The notes below the pieces were generated by a model. The model was not told where the DNA came from. It did no database searches and saw only the letters and a program-made list of their open reading frames with translations. Below, piece after piece: positions 42,741 through 51,868 of a stretch of 60,622 nucleotides of DNA; within the stretch, counting starts at the first letter, position 1; the number at the start of each line of letters is the position of its first letter. The stretch is from a virus. A program made the translations under genes and the position numbers. The DNA lies in IMG/VR virus record IMGVR_UViG_3300043395_002731, positions 1 through 60,622 of that record. One strand, 5' to 3'.

Positions 42741-44705
42741 ATGACTAGACGTTATTCAGGTGGTTTGGTAAGAGCCCTACCAGTTTCAGTCGCTACTTCT
42801 GGTACAAGCGGCGTCTTTACTGTATCTGAAGCCATGAACTACATCGCAGCAGGTAAATGGCCACAAAACTTTCTCACCACTGTTTTGACATTTACGGGTT
42901 CTGGCACTTGGACAGCACCGCCTGGCGTTACTTCTGTTGATTATCTTGTTGTTGGCGGTGGCGGTGCGGGTGGAGGAGCTGTGCGAACAGGAATAACACA
43001 TTCTTGCGTTTTCATAGGCGGTGGCGGCGGTGCTGGTGGTTTTCGTATAGGCACAAACATGAGTGTAACTCCTGGCACTGATTACACTATAACAATAGGT
43101 GCTGGTGGAACATCAACGGTGGCACCTGGACAAGCAAGTGGAAATGGTAGTAACAGTTCTTTCGGCAATTCTCCTAATGATGTTATCTCAAGGGGTGGTG
43201 GTCATGGTGGTGGTTGTCAACTCTCAACTTTCTCTGGAACCGGTGGCTCTGGGGGCGGTTCTGGCGCATTAGTGGGTGGAGCGCCTAATTGGCTTGCGGG
43301 TTCTGGAAATATTCCAGTCACCTCACCCTCTCAGGGGAATAATGGTGGTACTAGTAGTGGCGCCACTGGACCTTCCGCTGGTGTTATGCGAGCCATGGGA
43401 GGTGGAGGAGGTGGAGCAGGTGCGGTCGGAGGAACTGCTAACACGACTTCAGCTGGTGGCGGTGGAATTGGTGGTGTTTCCGCTATAACAGGAATTTCAA
43501 CGTATTATGCTAGTGGTGGGGGAGGTGGAGCATACCCAACACCCACATACCCCGCACAAGGATCTCTTTGTTCTTATGCTGGCGCCGGTGGTTGCGGTGG
43601 TGGCGGTAGAGGTGGTGGTGGAAGAACCGCACCTTTAGGTAATTTTTGTTCAACAATACGGGGCAATGGAGCAAACGGAACAGCATTCACCGGTGGTGGG
43701 GGTGGTGGAAGTGCTTGTTCAGCACCCGCAGTGCCTACTACACCTTTTGTATTTCTTCCAGGTGGCTCAGGTGGTTCCGGTGTCGTCATTATTCGTTATC
43801 TGCAATCAACAAATACAAATACTTACACCTTCAAAGCATCAACTAATTGGGTCGCACCGCCTGGTGCTACATTGATTGACTATCTCATCGTCGGTGGCGG
43901 CGGTGGTGGTGGTGCAGCTTCTTTTGCGTGTTCAAGAAACTATGCTGGTGGTGGTGGAGGCGCCGGCGGAGTTAGATCCGGAACAAATTATCCAATTACT
44001 CCAGGTGCAACTTACGCCATACAAGTTGGAGCTGGCGGCACAAGAGGCTTTGCAGCAAATACCTCTTTCATAGACGCAGGTGCTAATGGTGGAAATAGTT
44101 CTTTTGGAACTGCACCAAATCAAATTTCTTCAACCGGTGGTGGCAGAGGAGGTGGATTTACTTCGTCTTCATTTCCTTCAGGAGTGACTTTTTATAATGG
44201 TGAAAATGGTGGATCTGGTGGTGGAGGTATAGGCTCTAACTGTGGTGTAGGAGTTAATGGTGGCCAAGGTAACATACCTAATGTAACTCCTGCTCAGGGA
44301 TTCGGTGGAGGAACTACAATTTCTCCATTAACTAATGCTTCTGGTGGTGGTGGAGCCTCTGCAAATGGAACTGGTGGTGGTGGTCCTGTGGCCACTTCTG
44401 GTAGTGGAGGTAATGGTATTGCTTCTACTATAAGTGGAGCATCAGTCACTTATGGCGGCGGTGGCGGTGGTGGGGGTGCAGCGCCAGTTCAAAGTTGGGG
44501 AACAGGTGGTACAGGTGGTGGGGGTGGAGCTGGTGCAATATCGGGTCCCGGAACTCCAGGATTAGGAGCCAACGGAAATAATGCCACATTAGCAACAGGT
44601 GGTGGAGGTGGCGGTGCATCAAGAAACGGTGCACCGCAAGCCTGCCGCCAGTATTCAGGCGGCAATGGTGGCTCAGGAATCGTTATTATTAAAGTTGTTG
44701 GATAA
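42741..44705 (+). CDS. Glycine-rich tail fibre protein
   Basis: A 654-residue protein. The N-terminus has MTRRYSGGLVRALPVSVAT and a FTVSEAMNYIAAGKWP block, found on many fibre tips. Two long glycine-rich domains follow, each opened by WTAPPGVTSVDYLVVGGGG or a similar block (WVAPPGATLIDYLIVGG) and closed by GVVIIRYL or GIVIIKVVG. The same pairs occur in the cut gene at 2-1288. Such domains form polyglycine-helix sandwiches in other phages. Probably a receptor-binding tip. Confidence 0.75.
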   Translation: MTRRYSGGLVRALPVSVATSGTSGVFTVSEAMNYIAAGKWPQNFLTTVLTFTGSGTWTAPPGVTSVDYLVVGGGGAGGGAVRTGITHSCVFIGGGGGAGGFRIGTNMSVTPGTDYTITIGAGGTSTVAPGQASGNGSNSSFGNSPNDVISRGGGHGGGCQLSTFSGTGGSGGGSGALVGGAPNWLAGSGNIPVTSPSQGNNGGTSSGATGPSAGVMRAMGGGGGGAGAVGGTANTTSAGGGGIGGVSAITGISTYYASGGGGGAYPTPTYPAQGSLCSYAGAGGCGGGGRGGGGRTAPLGNFCSTIRGNGANGTAFTGGGGGGSACSAPAVPTTPFVFLPGGSGGSGVVIIRYLQSTNTNTYTFKASTNWVAPPGATLIDYLIVGGGGGGGAASFACSRNYAGGGGGAGGVRSGTNYPITPGATYAIQVGAGGTRGFAANTSFIDAGANGGNSSFGTAPNQISSTGGGRGGGFTSSSFPSGVTFYNGENGGSGGGGIGSNCGVGVNGGQGNIPNVTPAQGFGGGTTISPLTNASGGGGASANGTGGGGPVATSGSGGNGIASTISGASVTYGGGGGGGGAAPVQSWGTGGTGGGGGAGAISGPGTPGLGANGNNATLATGGGGGGASRNGAPQACRQYSGGNGGSGIVIIKVVG

Positions 44706-44724
44706 TTAGTTATTTGGAGTGATT

Positions 44725-44976
44725 ATGAAAAAAATATATCAATTATATGGAATAGATACAGCAATGCATTTATTGCGACCAGGAGCAACTTGGGAAATTA
44801 GCAATATGGGATTTAGCAAATGGGATGATCCTAGACCATGCCCAACTATGGAAGAAGTAAAAGAGTGTATGGAAAAACTAAAGCAGTTAGAAGACTCCAT
44901 AGATACACAGTGGCGTGATGATCAACTCAAAGAATTTGGTATACAAGAAAAAGTATTATCTGAACAATTAAAATGA
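44725..44976 (+). CDS. Small XkdW-like protein
   Basis: An 83-residue protein, MKKIYQLYGIDTAMHLLRPG, then FSKWDDPRPCPTMEEVKECM and a helix. The LRPG...W-x-D...PT-x-EE layout resembles the proteins at 2056 and 41255 in shortened form. ATG at 44725 follows TTGGAG. It replaces the cupin at the corresponding place in the cassette at 1-2475. Confidence 0.6.
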   Translation: MKKIYQLYGIDTAMHLLRPGATWEISNMGFSKWDDPRPCPTMEEVKECMEKLKQLEDSIDTQWRDDQLKEFGIQEKVLSEQLK

Positions 44977-44994
44977 AAATTACAAGGAGATAAA

Positions 44995-45363
44995 ATGGCG
45001 CATTTTGCCGAACTGGATCATAACAATGTAGTTCTTCGTGTTATCGTTGTTGACAACAGAGATACATCTACACCTAATGGTACTGAAAAAGAATCTATTG
45101 GTGCCGCACATTGTGAAAAAATATTTGGTGGTCGTTGGGTACAAACAAGTTACAATGGTAATTTTCGCAAAAGATATGCGGGACCAGGAATGATTTATCA
45201 TGAAGGCACTGATGCATTTATCAACCCTTCACCATTCCCATCTTGGACACTTGATTTAGAAACAGCAAATTGGGTAGCGCCTGTGCCTAAACCCGAAGGT
45301 GATTATGAATGGAATGAAACAACTGGTGCTTGGGATCCTGTTTCACCACCAACGCAAGAATAA
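44995..45363 (+). CDS. Conserved small phage protein, paralogue of 1304
   Basis: A 122-residue protein, MAHFAELDHNNVVLRVIVVD, then ESIGAAHCEKIFGGRWVQTS and RKRYAGPGMIYHEG. Nearly the same blocks as the gene at 1304. Ends before a strong terminator, so it closes the second fibre cassette. Function unknown. Confidence 0.7.
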   Translation: MAHFAELDHNNVVLRVIVVDNRDTSTPNGTEKESIGAAHCEKIFGGRWVQTSYNGNFRKRYAGPGMIYHEGTDAFINPSPFPSWTLDLETANWVAPVPKPEGDYEWNETTGAWDPVSPPTQE

Positions 45364-45380
45364 ATTATAATTTCTTTGTC

Positions 45381-45409
45381 AAAACCCTCACACTTGTGAG
45401 GGTTTTTTT
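45381..45409 (+). terminator. Rho-independent terminator
   Basis: AAAACCCTCAC (45381-45391), loop ACTT, GTGAGGGTTTT (45396-45406) and further T to 45409. It ends the second glycine-rich fibre cassette. Confidence 0.92.
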
Positions 45410-45425
45410 ACGCTTCTGAGATTGA

Positions 45426-45432
45426 CTAAATA
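45426..45432 (+). promoter_or_regulatory. Possible late promoter motif CTAAATA
   Basis: CTAAATAG lies 17 bases after the terminator and 22 bases before the TTG start at 45454. Being directly behind a terminator, this gap must hold a promoter if the next genes have their own, which supports the motif. Confidence 0.5.
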
Positions 45433-45453
45433 GACGATTAGAAGGAGACAATC

Positions 45454-45789
45454 TTGGCTGCTTATGTAGAAATAACAATCGAACAGGGTGCTAATTTATC
45501 ATCAATTGTGACTGTGAGTGACACACAAGGTGATGCAATTAATCTTACAACATACTCCGCCTCTGCACAATTACGTAAGTCTTACTACTCTTCATCAGCA
45601 AACACACTTACATCAACTATTACAGGAAATGCCAACGGTCAAATTACTCTTTCAATGACCGCTGCAAATACGTCAAACCTTACACCCGGTCGTTATGTTT
45701 ATGATGTAAAAATTACAAACTCAACTGATAATTCTGTGACACGTGTAGTTGAAGGTACGGCCATAGTTCTTCCTGGTGTTACGAGGTAA
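45454..45789 (+). CDS. Small virion protein with TTG start
   Basis: A 111-residue protein, (M)AAYVEITIEQGANLSSIVTV, then SASAQLRKSYYSSSANTLTS and GRYVYDVKITNSTDNSVTRV, ending VVEG-like. It is a common small virion protein in marine T4-like phages. Start is TTG with GAAGGAG ten bases upstream; no ATG is near. Confidence 0.7.
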   Translation: MAAYVEITIEQGANLSSIVTVSDTQGDAINLTTYSASAQLRKSYYSSSANTLTSTITGNANGQITLSMTAANTSNLTPGRYVYDVKITNSTDNSVTRVVEGTAIVLPGVTR

Positions 45790-45792
45790 CAA

Positions 45793-46044
45793 ATGGCTAA
45801 CCTAGGAAAAGTCAGCATCAATCAAGCAGATGTTGGTAGAGTCACCGTATTTCAGCCAAATCAAACAACTGTTGTATCACCAAAATATAGTCCTAAGCCA
45901 AATGTATCATTGGCGGAAATTAATGATGTATCCACAGAAGGTGTTCAAGATGGATACTCTTTAGTGTTTGACTCAGCAAACAATCGTTTTGAAATGAAAG
46001 TTGCTACTACCGTTTTAGGAACTCTTGACGGCGGAATATTTTAA
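45793..46044 (+). CDS. Small virion-type protein (83 aa)
   Basis: MANLGKVSINQADVGRVTVF, then QTTVVSPKYSPKPNVSLAEI and VQDGYSLVFDSANNRFEM. The latter block is common at the base of phage fibre proteins. GAGG precedes the ATG, three bases after the previous stop. Function unknown, likely structural. Confidence 0.6.
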   Translation: MANLGKVSINQADVGRVTVFQPNQTTVVSPKYSPKPNVSLAEINDVSTEGVQDGYSLVFDSANNRFEMKVATTVLGTLDGGIF

Positions 46045-46053
46045 GAATTACAA

Positions 46054-49000
46054 ATGTCAAATACATCAATTCAAATAAAACGTTCACTGACTACAAACAC
46101 GCCGCCGGCGTTGAACATTGGTGAACCAGCATATTCATACAGTAGTAACACATTATTCATTGGCACACCTAATGAGACAGGCGCATTAGCAATTGGTGGA
46201 CATGATTCTTATGTTCGTGGCATATCAGCGTATCATTTTGCCAATGCTGCATATCTTCGTGCAAATAATTCTCTAAGTGCAAATGTCGGTGGTACAATTA
46301 CTGGTGACGTTACCATTCAGGGTAATTTGAGTATTGTTGGTGGTCAGATTGGAGCCAACGTACCTATTGTATTGATTGGTGATAATATCATCACATTGAA
46401 TGCAGCAATCAGTCAGTCGGGTACGCCGACAATGAATGCTGGTATTGAAATTGATCGTGGTGTATTACCGAATGTTTATTTGTTGTGGAATGAAACTGCT
46501 GATAAATGGCAGTTCACAAATGATGGCACAAACTATGATGACTTAGGTGGTTCAGCGACAGCATCATACGCCAACTCTGCATTTATAAAAGCAAATGCTT
46601 CATTTGACCATGCCAATTCAGGCTTCATACAAGCAAATGCTGCATATCAAAGTCAGAATGCCACAGGTCAATACGCTAATTCGGCATTTATACAAGCCAA
46701 TGCAGCATATAATCATGCTAACTCAGCATTTATTTTTGGTAACTCAACTTTTTATCATGCCAATTCTGGATTTGACCATGCTAATGCTGCATTCTTCAAA
46801 GCCAATGCTTCGTTTATCAGTCAGAATTCTACAGGTGAATACGCAAATGCTGCATTCACTTTGGCGAACGGTGCATTTATTCATGCAAACTCAGGTTTCA
46901 TACAAGCCAATGCGGCATATCAATCACAGAATGCAACTGGTAATGTAGCCAATGCTGCTTTCGCAAATGCCAATGGTGCATTTGCTGCCGCTAACGCCGC
47001 TTTTGCAAATGCCAATGGTGCCTTTGCTTCTGCGAATGCATCATTTATTGTTGCAAATTCGGGATTCATTCAAGCAAATGCTTCATTCAATCATGCCAAT
47101 GCGGCATTTGCTGCCGCCAACAATGTATTCCCACAAGTACAGCCTGCATTCAACACTGCTAATGCGGCATTCTTGCAGGCCAATGCTGCATTCATACATG
47201 TAAACTCAAGTTTTCATCATGCAAATGCTGCTTTTGCCAATGCTAACGGTGCTTTTGCAAGAGCCAATGCTGCCTTTGCTAACGCCAATGGTGCCTTTGC
47301 TTCGGCTAATGCGGCATTCAATACCGCTAATGCCGCATTCATCCGTGCAAACAACTCATTAGATGCAAATAATGGTGGTACTGTAACAGGCACAGTTACA
47401 ATTGTTGGTAATCTTACATCCAACACACTGACAACAACAGGTTCAAATGGCAGCATTACTGGTGCCAATGCCATTTTTGCGAACTATGTTTTTGCTGCGA
47501 ATAGCAATGTAGACTTATACATTTATTCTTCTAACGCATATGCCAATGCCAATGCTGGTCTTGCGATGGCGAATGCTGCTTTCGCAAATGCTAACGGTGC
47601 TTTTGCTAAATCAAATGCAGCATATAATCATGCTAACTCAGCACTGATTCATGCTAACTCAGGATTCAATCATGCCAATGCTGCCTTTGCAAATGCTAAT
47701 GGTGCATTTGCTGCTGCTAATGCTTCTTATATTCAAGCAAATTCGGCATTTATACAAACCAATGCAGCATTTGATCTTGCCAATGCAGCATATGTAAGTC
47801 AAAATGCAACTGGCCAATATGCAAACTCAGCATTTATTCATGCTAATGCATCATTTAATCACGCCAATGCATCATTTGCTAATGCTAACGGTGCTTTTGC
47901 TTCAGCCAATGCTGCTTTCGCAAACGCCAATGGTGCTTTTGCTTCAGCCAATGCTGCGTACACTCAAGCAAATTCGGCATTTATACATGCTAACTCAGCA
48001 TATCAGTCGCAGAATGCTACAGGCCAATACGCCAATGCGGCGTTTGTACATGCGAACAGTTCATTCATTCATGCCAATAGTGGTTTCATTGAAGCAAATG
48101 CTGCTTTTGCTCATGCTAATGCTGGTTACAATCAAGCTAATACTGGAACAACATTAGCACAAGCAGCATTTGATAATTCAAATACTAAGTTTAGTTCGGC
48201 TGGCGGCACGATTTCAGGTAATGTAACAATTCAAAATGACCTGAGTGTTTTAGGCAATGTTAATTTTGTAGGCAATGTTACTTCTATAACTGTTACTGGT
48301 AATAGCGGTCAATTTTTTGGTTATGCATCAAATGGTCATAACGCATTGTACGCTGGTATTCCAACTGGCTATGACTATCAACCATTCACAGTATTCCAGG
48401 CTTCTGCAAACTATGATGGTTATTCGCAGATAAACATTCAAAATATTAGTAATGGTCCGAATGCGTCAGGTGATTATGTCGCAACTGCTGACAATGGTAC
48501 TGAAGATGACACTTACATTGATGTTGGTATTGGCGGTAGTCAACATGCTGATCCTGAATTCACACTAATCGGACCAAATGATGGTTATTTGTATGTACAT
48601 GGCAACACATCAACTGGTGGTGGTGATCTTGTAGTTGGTACATTCTTACCACAAAATGATGTAGTATTTGCTGCTGGTGGTATGAATAATGAAAATGAAC
48701 AGATGCGTATCATCGGTTCAAGTAACACAATCAATATTCGTGCCAATGTAGATATAAGTCTTTCAAAGAGTGTTCTTTTAGGAACGATTGCTAATGTTCA
48801 CATTACTGGCGGTTCTAACGACGATTATATTAGAACTGATGGTGCTGGTAATCTAACATATGCAAGTCTAACTTCTGCAAATGTAATCAAGGTATTATAT
48901 AATACTACCAATTCGGCATTTGTACACGCTAACGCATCATACTTATCACAGAATGCTACTGGTCAGTATGCAAACTCGGCATTTGTACATGCTAATGCTG

Positions 49001-51324
49001 CTTATCAATCACAGAATGCAACTGGTCAATATGCGAATGCTGCGTTTGTACACGCTAACTCAGCATATCAGTCTCAGAATGCAACTGGCCAGTACGCTAA
49101 TGCATCATTTGTTGTCGCTAATTCTGGATTCATTCAAGCAAACGCATCATTTAATCACGCCAACGCCGCATTTGCCGCAGCAAATAATGTAGCACCACAG
49201 GTTCAGCCTTCGTTTGATACCGCTAATGCAGCATTCATTCAAGCCAATGCGGCATATCAATCACAGAATGCAACTGGCAATGTAGCAAACTCTTCGTTCA
49301 TACAAGCCAACTCTGCATTTATTCATGCGAATGCGGCATTTAATTATGCGAATAATCTTGTAACTGGCACAATTGCTAATGCGGCATTTATACAAGCCAA
49401 CTCTGCATTTATTCATGCCAATGCGTCATTTGATAAGGCTAATAATGCCGATGCCAATGCGCTGTCGGCAGGTGCATATGCCAATGCGGCATTTATTGCT
49501 GCTAATAACGTAGCACCACAAGTTCAACCTTCATTTAATACGGCTAATGCGGCGTTTATACAAGCCAATGCAGCATTTGATAAAGCAAACAACGCAGATG
49601 CTAATGCATTGTCTGCTGGTGCTTATGCTAATGCAGCCTTTGCGGCAGCAAATAATGTAGCACCACAAGTACAGCCAGCATTTCACACCGCCAATGCTGC
49701 ATTTATACAAGCCAATGCTGCCATAGTTCATGCACAGTCAGCATTCAATGCACAAAACACAACTGGTAGTTATGCAAACTCAGCATTTATACAGGCCAAC
49801 TCTGCATATGCTGATCTGAACACTGTATCAATTTACGCTAACACGCCAAGTTACACCGCAAACTCTGCTGCGATTTACGCTAACGGCGCATTTACTCAAG
49901 CAAACGTAGCAAATGCTGACGCTTTCTCAGCAGGCAACTATGCGAATGCAGCGTTTATTATTGCTAACTCTGGATTCATACAAGCCAACTCTGCATTCTT
50001 TCACAGCAATTCGGCGTTTGATCATGCTAATGGTGCATTTATTGCAGCAAACTCTGGCGGCATATATGCTAACGGTGCTTTTGCAACTGCTAATTCAGGC
50101 AGTCAGTATGCAAACTCAGCATTTATTGTTGCAAATTCTTCGTTCATTCAAACGAATGCTGCATTTAATACGGCAAATGCATCGTTTATTCAGGCAAATG
50201 CTGCTTTCAATGCAGCAAATAATGCATCTGATCCTTGGGTTCGTAATCAAGCAAATGCGGCATTTATTCAGGCTAATGCCGCATTTGCAAAAGCAAATAC
50301 GGGTGCCAATGCTGAAGTACGAACATTTACCACAACATCAAACGGCGCAGTTTCTACTTACGCTTTAGGATTTTCACCGCCATCTAATACCGCCGTAATT
50401 GTTTCTATTGGTGGTGTTGTTCAAGTTGAATATGCAGACTATGAAGTAAATCCTTCAAATAATTCTATTTCATTCAATGAGCCACCACCCGCTGGTGAAA
50501 CTGTACGTGTAGCAGCATTCAATAATGTAAATCTTTATACACTTGATGTTGCGAACTCCGCTGGTGCTGTTGTTGTTTCTTATAACGGTATTGGTGATGG
50601 TGTAACACAGGGATTCAATATTGGATTTAGACCTGAATCTGGTAATACAATCTTTGTTTCAATTGGTGGTATTTTACAACCTGAAAATGCATTTACAGTA
50701 AATCCATCAACAAACACAGTTACATTTACAACTGCTCCTGGTGTTGGTGAAAATATTCGTGTTGTTGGATATGAAAAAGTTAATCCATATTTTATTCAAT
50801 ATGTGAGTTCAAACGTTTCGGTTTCTACATTTGAAACTGTTGCAAACGGTAATTTCTCAACATTTAATCTTGGCTTCTTACCACAAGCCCGTGAAGTATT
50901 AATTGTTTCAGTTGATGGTGTTATACAACCAATTACATCGTATACTGTAAATAATATCCAACAGACAATTACTTTTGATGGCGCACCTGCAAACGGTGAG
51001 TTAGTTCGTGTCATTACAATGTACACGACAGCAAATGCCTTCATTACACCAGATGGTTCAATTACATTAGCAAAATTAAGTACAGATGTTGTAAATCTAA
51101 TTTATAACTCAAGCAATGTATCAAACAACATTTCTAATACAGCAAATGTTGCAATTGCAAACGTCAATTCTTCTGCTAATGCTGCAATTGCAAACGTCAA
51201 TTCTTCTGCTAATGCTGCAATTGCAAACGTCAATTCTTCTGCTAATGCTGCAATTGCAAACCTTTCAAATACAGCAGCATCTACAGGAAAGGCAATTGCT
51301 ATGGCTCTTGTATTTGGAGGATAA
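46054..51324 (+). CDS. Giant ANAAF-repeat tail fibre
   Basis: A 1756-residue protein. The N-terminus has MSNTSIQIKRSLTTNTPPAL and GEPAYSYSSNTLFIG, a fibre-anchoring start. Residues about 170-1420 are mostly repeats of (F/Y)xxANAAFxxAN in many variants, interrupted by VTIQGNLS-type and VTIQNDLSVLG beta blocks and one globular block (about 740-940). Near 1430-1660 there are three copies of a domain GxSxxxNxGFxPxxxxxxxVSIGGVxQ. The end has the NVNSSANAAIA repeats. It probably forms a long coiled or helical shaft with three-fold symmetry, which is inference. Confidence 0.75.
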   Translation: MSNTSIQIKRSLTTNTPPALNIGEPAYSYSSNTLFIGTPNETGALAIGGHDSYVRGISAYHFANAAYLRANNSLSANVGGTITGDVTIQGNLSIVGGQIGANVPIVLIGDNIITLNAAISQSGTPTMNAGIEIDRGVLPNVYLLWNETADKWQFTNDGTNYDDLGGSATASYANSAFIKANASFDHANSGFIQANAAYQSQNATGQYANSAFIQANAAYNHANSAFIFGNSTFYHANSGFDHANAAFFKANASFISQNSTGEYANAAFTLANGAFIHANSGFIQANAAYQSQNATGNVANAAFANANGAFAAANAAFANANGAFASANASFIVANSGFIQANASFNHANAAFAAANNVFPQVQPAFNTANAAFLQANAAFIHVNSSFHHANAAFANANGAFARANAAFANANGAFASANAAFNTANAAFIRANNSLDANNGGTVTGTVTIVGNLTSNTLTTTGSNGSITGANAIFANYVFAANSNVDLYIYSSNAYANANAGLAMANAAFANANGAFAKSNAAYNHANSALIHANSGFNHANAAFANANGAFAAANASYIQANSAFIQTNAAFDLANAAYVSQNATGQYANSAFIHANASFNHANASFANANGAFASANAAFANANGAFASANAAYTQANSAFIHANSAYQSQNATGQYANAAFVHANSSFIHANSGFIEANAAFAHANAGYNQANTGTTLAQAAFDNSNTKFSSAGGTISGNVTIQNDLSVLGNVNFVGNVTSITVTGNSGQFFGYASNGHNALYAGIPTGYDYQPFTVFQASANYDGYSQINIQNISNGPNASGDYVATADNGTEDDTYIDVGIGGSQHADPEFTLIGPNDGYLYVHGNTSTGGGDLVVGTFLPQNDVVFAAGGMNNENEQMRIIGSSNTINIRANVDISLSKSVLLGTIANVHITGGSNDDYIRTDGAGNLTYASLTSANVIKVLYNTTNSAFVHANASYLSQNATGQYANSAFVHANAAYQSQNATGQYANAAFVHANSAYQSQNATGQYANASFVVANSGFIQANASFNHANAAFAAANNVAPQVQPSFDTANAAFIQANAAYQSQNATGNVANSSFIQANSAFIHANAAFNYANNLVTGTIANAAFIQANSAFIHANASFDKANNADANALSAGAYANAAFIAANNVAPQVQPSFNTANAAFIQANAAFDKANNADANALSAGAYANAAFAAANNVAPQVQPAFHTANAAFIQANAAIVHAQSAFNAQNTTGSYANSAFIQANSAYADLNTVSIYANTPSYTANSAAIYANGAFTQANVANADAFSAGNYANAAFIIANSGFIQANSAFFHSNSAFDHANGAFIAANSGGIYANGAFATANSGSQYANSAFIVANSSFIQTNAAFNTANASFIQANAAFNAANNASDPWVRNQANAAFIQANAAFAKANTGANAEVRTFTTTSNGAVSTYALGFSPPSNTAVIVSIGGVVQVEYADYEVNPSNNSISFNEPPPAGETVRVAAFNNVNLYTLDVANSAGAVVVSYNGIGDGVTQGFNIGFRPESGNTIFVSIGGILQPENAFTVNPSTNTVTFTTAPGVGENIRVVGYEKVNPYFIQYVSSNVSVSTFETVANGNFSTFNLGFLPQAREVLIVSVDGVIQPITSYTVNNIQQTITFDGAPANGELVRVITMYTTANAFITPDGSITLAKLSTDVVNLIYNSSNVSNNISNTANVAIANVNSSANAAIANVNSSANAAIANVNSSANAAIANLSNTAASTGKAIAMALVFGG
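51151..51261 (+). repeat. Perfect 33-base tandem repeat
   Basis: Units 51151-51183, 51184-51216 and 51217-51249 are identical, followed by the first 12 bases of a fourth. Each codes for AIANVNSSANA. It lies near the 3' end of the giant fibre gene and could change in copy number. Confidence 0.9.
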
Positions 51325-51327
51325 AGA

Positions 51328-51810
51328 ATGCCGTTACAAACAGTAGGTTCTGCCAGAATAGCAAATAATGCAATCACTACAGATAAACTGGCAAATAATT
51401 CAGTAACAACAGACAAACTTGCTGATTATAGTGTTACATCAGGCAAATTAGCTAATACAATTTTTAGTGTTTATGACCTTGATGACATCTCATATTTGAC
51501 TGATGGTGTTACAAACATATTTCCATTAACTTACAATACAGCAAATGTATCGGTTGCAAGTCCATGGAATCTTATGGTATCAGTTTCCGGACTTATGCAG
51601 GCAGCATATGCGAACAACATTGAAACTTTTTGGATGAGTCATGTTACATCTGCACCAAAAGGGTATACTTTAGATAGCAGTGGGCAAATATTATTTGCCG
51701 ACCCAGTGCCGGCAGGTGCCGATGTGATGATTCGTGTGGTTTCAGGTGCGCCAGCACAAAATACAAAGATTTACCCATTCAGACCCACGGATATATTCAT
51801 GGGATACTGA
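51328..51810 (+). CDS. Small structural protein with TDKLA repeats
   Basis: A 160-residue protein. The start has short repeats (ANNAITTDKLANNSVTTDKL, DYSVTSGKLAN) like other phage fibre connectors. A domain with LMVSVSGLMQAAYANNIETF and DPVPAGADVMIRVVSG follows, similar to the GVxQ domains of the giant fibre. It lies three bases after the fibre gene. Probably an adaptor or tip. Confidence 0.6.
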   Translation: MPLQTVGSARIANNAITTDKLANNSVTTDKLADYSVTSGKLANTIFSVYDLDDISYLTDGVTNIFPLTYNTANVSVASPWNLMVSVSGLMQAAYANNIETFWMSHVTSAPKGYTLDSSGQILFADPVPAGADVMIRVVSGAPAQNTKIYPFRPTDIFMGY

Positions 51811-51813
51811 ATG

Positions 51814-51820
51814 CTAAATA
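51814..51820 (+). promoter_or_regulatory. Possible late promoter motif CTAAATA
   Basis: CTAAATAG lies in the 58-base gap before the large structural gene at 51869. Third occurrence of this motif in an intergenic gap. Confidence 0.4.
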
Positions 51821-51868
51821 GTAAAGAATTTAAAAAAACAAACACTTTCCCAATGTTTTGGAGTCAAA

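Noticed and set aside
47217-47474. Minus-strand frame rich in Ala, Leu and Val
   Set aside because: Shadow of the ANAAF repeats; no ribosome binding site and no gap for it.
46600-50300. CRISPR-like or minisatellite array
   Set aside because: The repeats are codon-phased, degenerate and in one open frame, so they are protein repeats.
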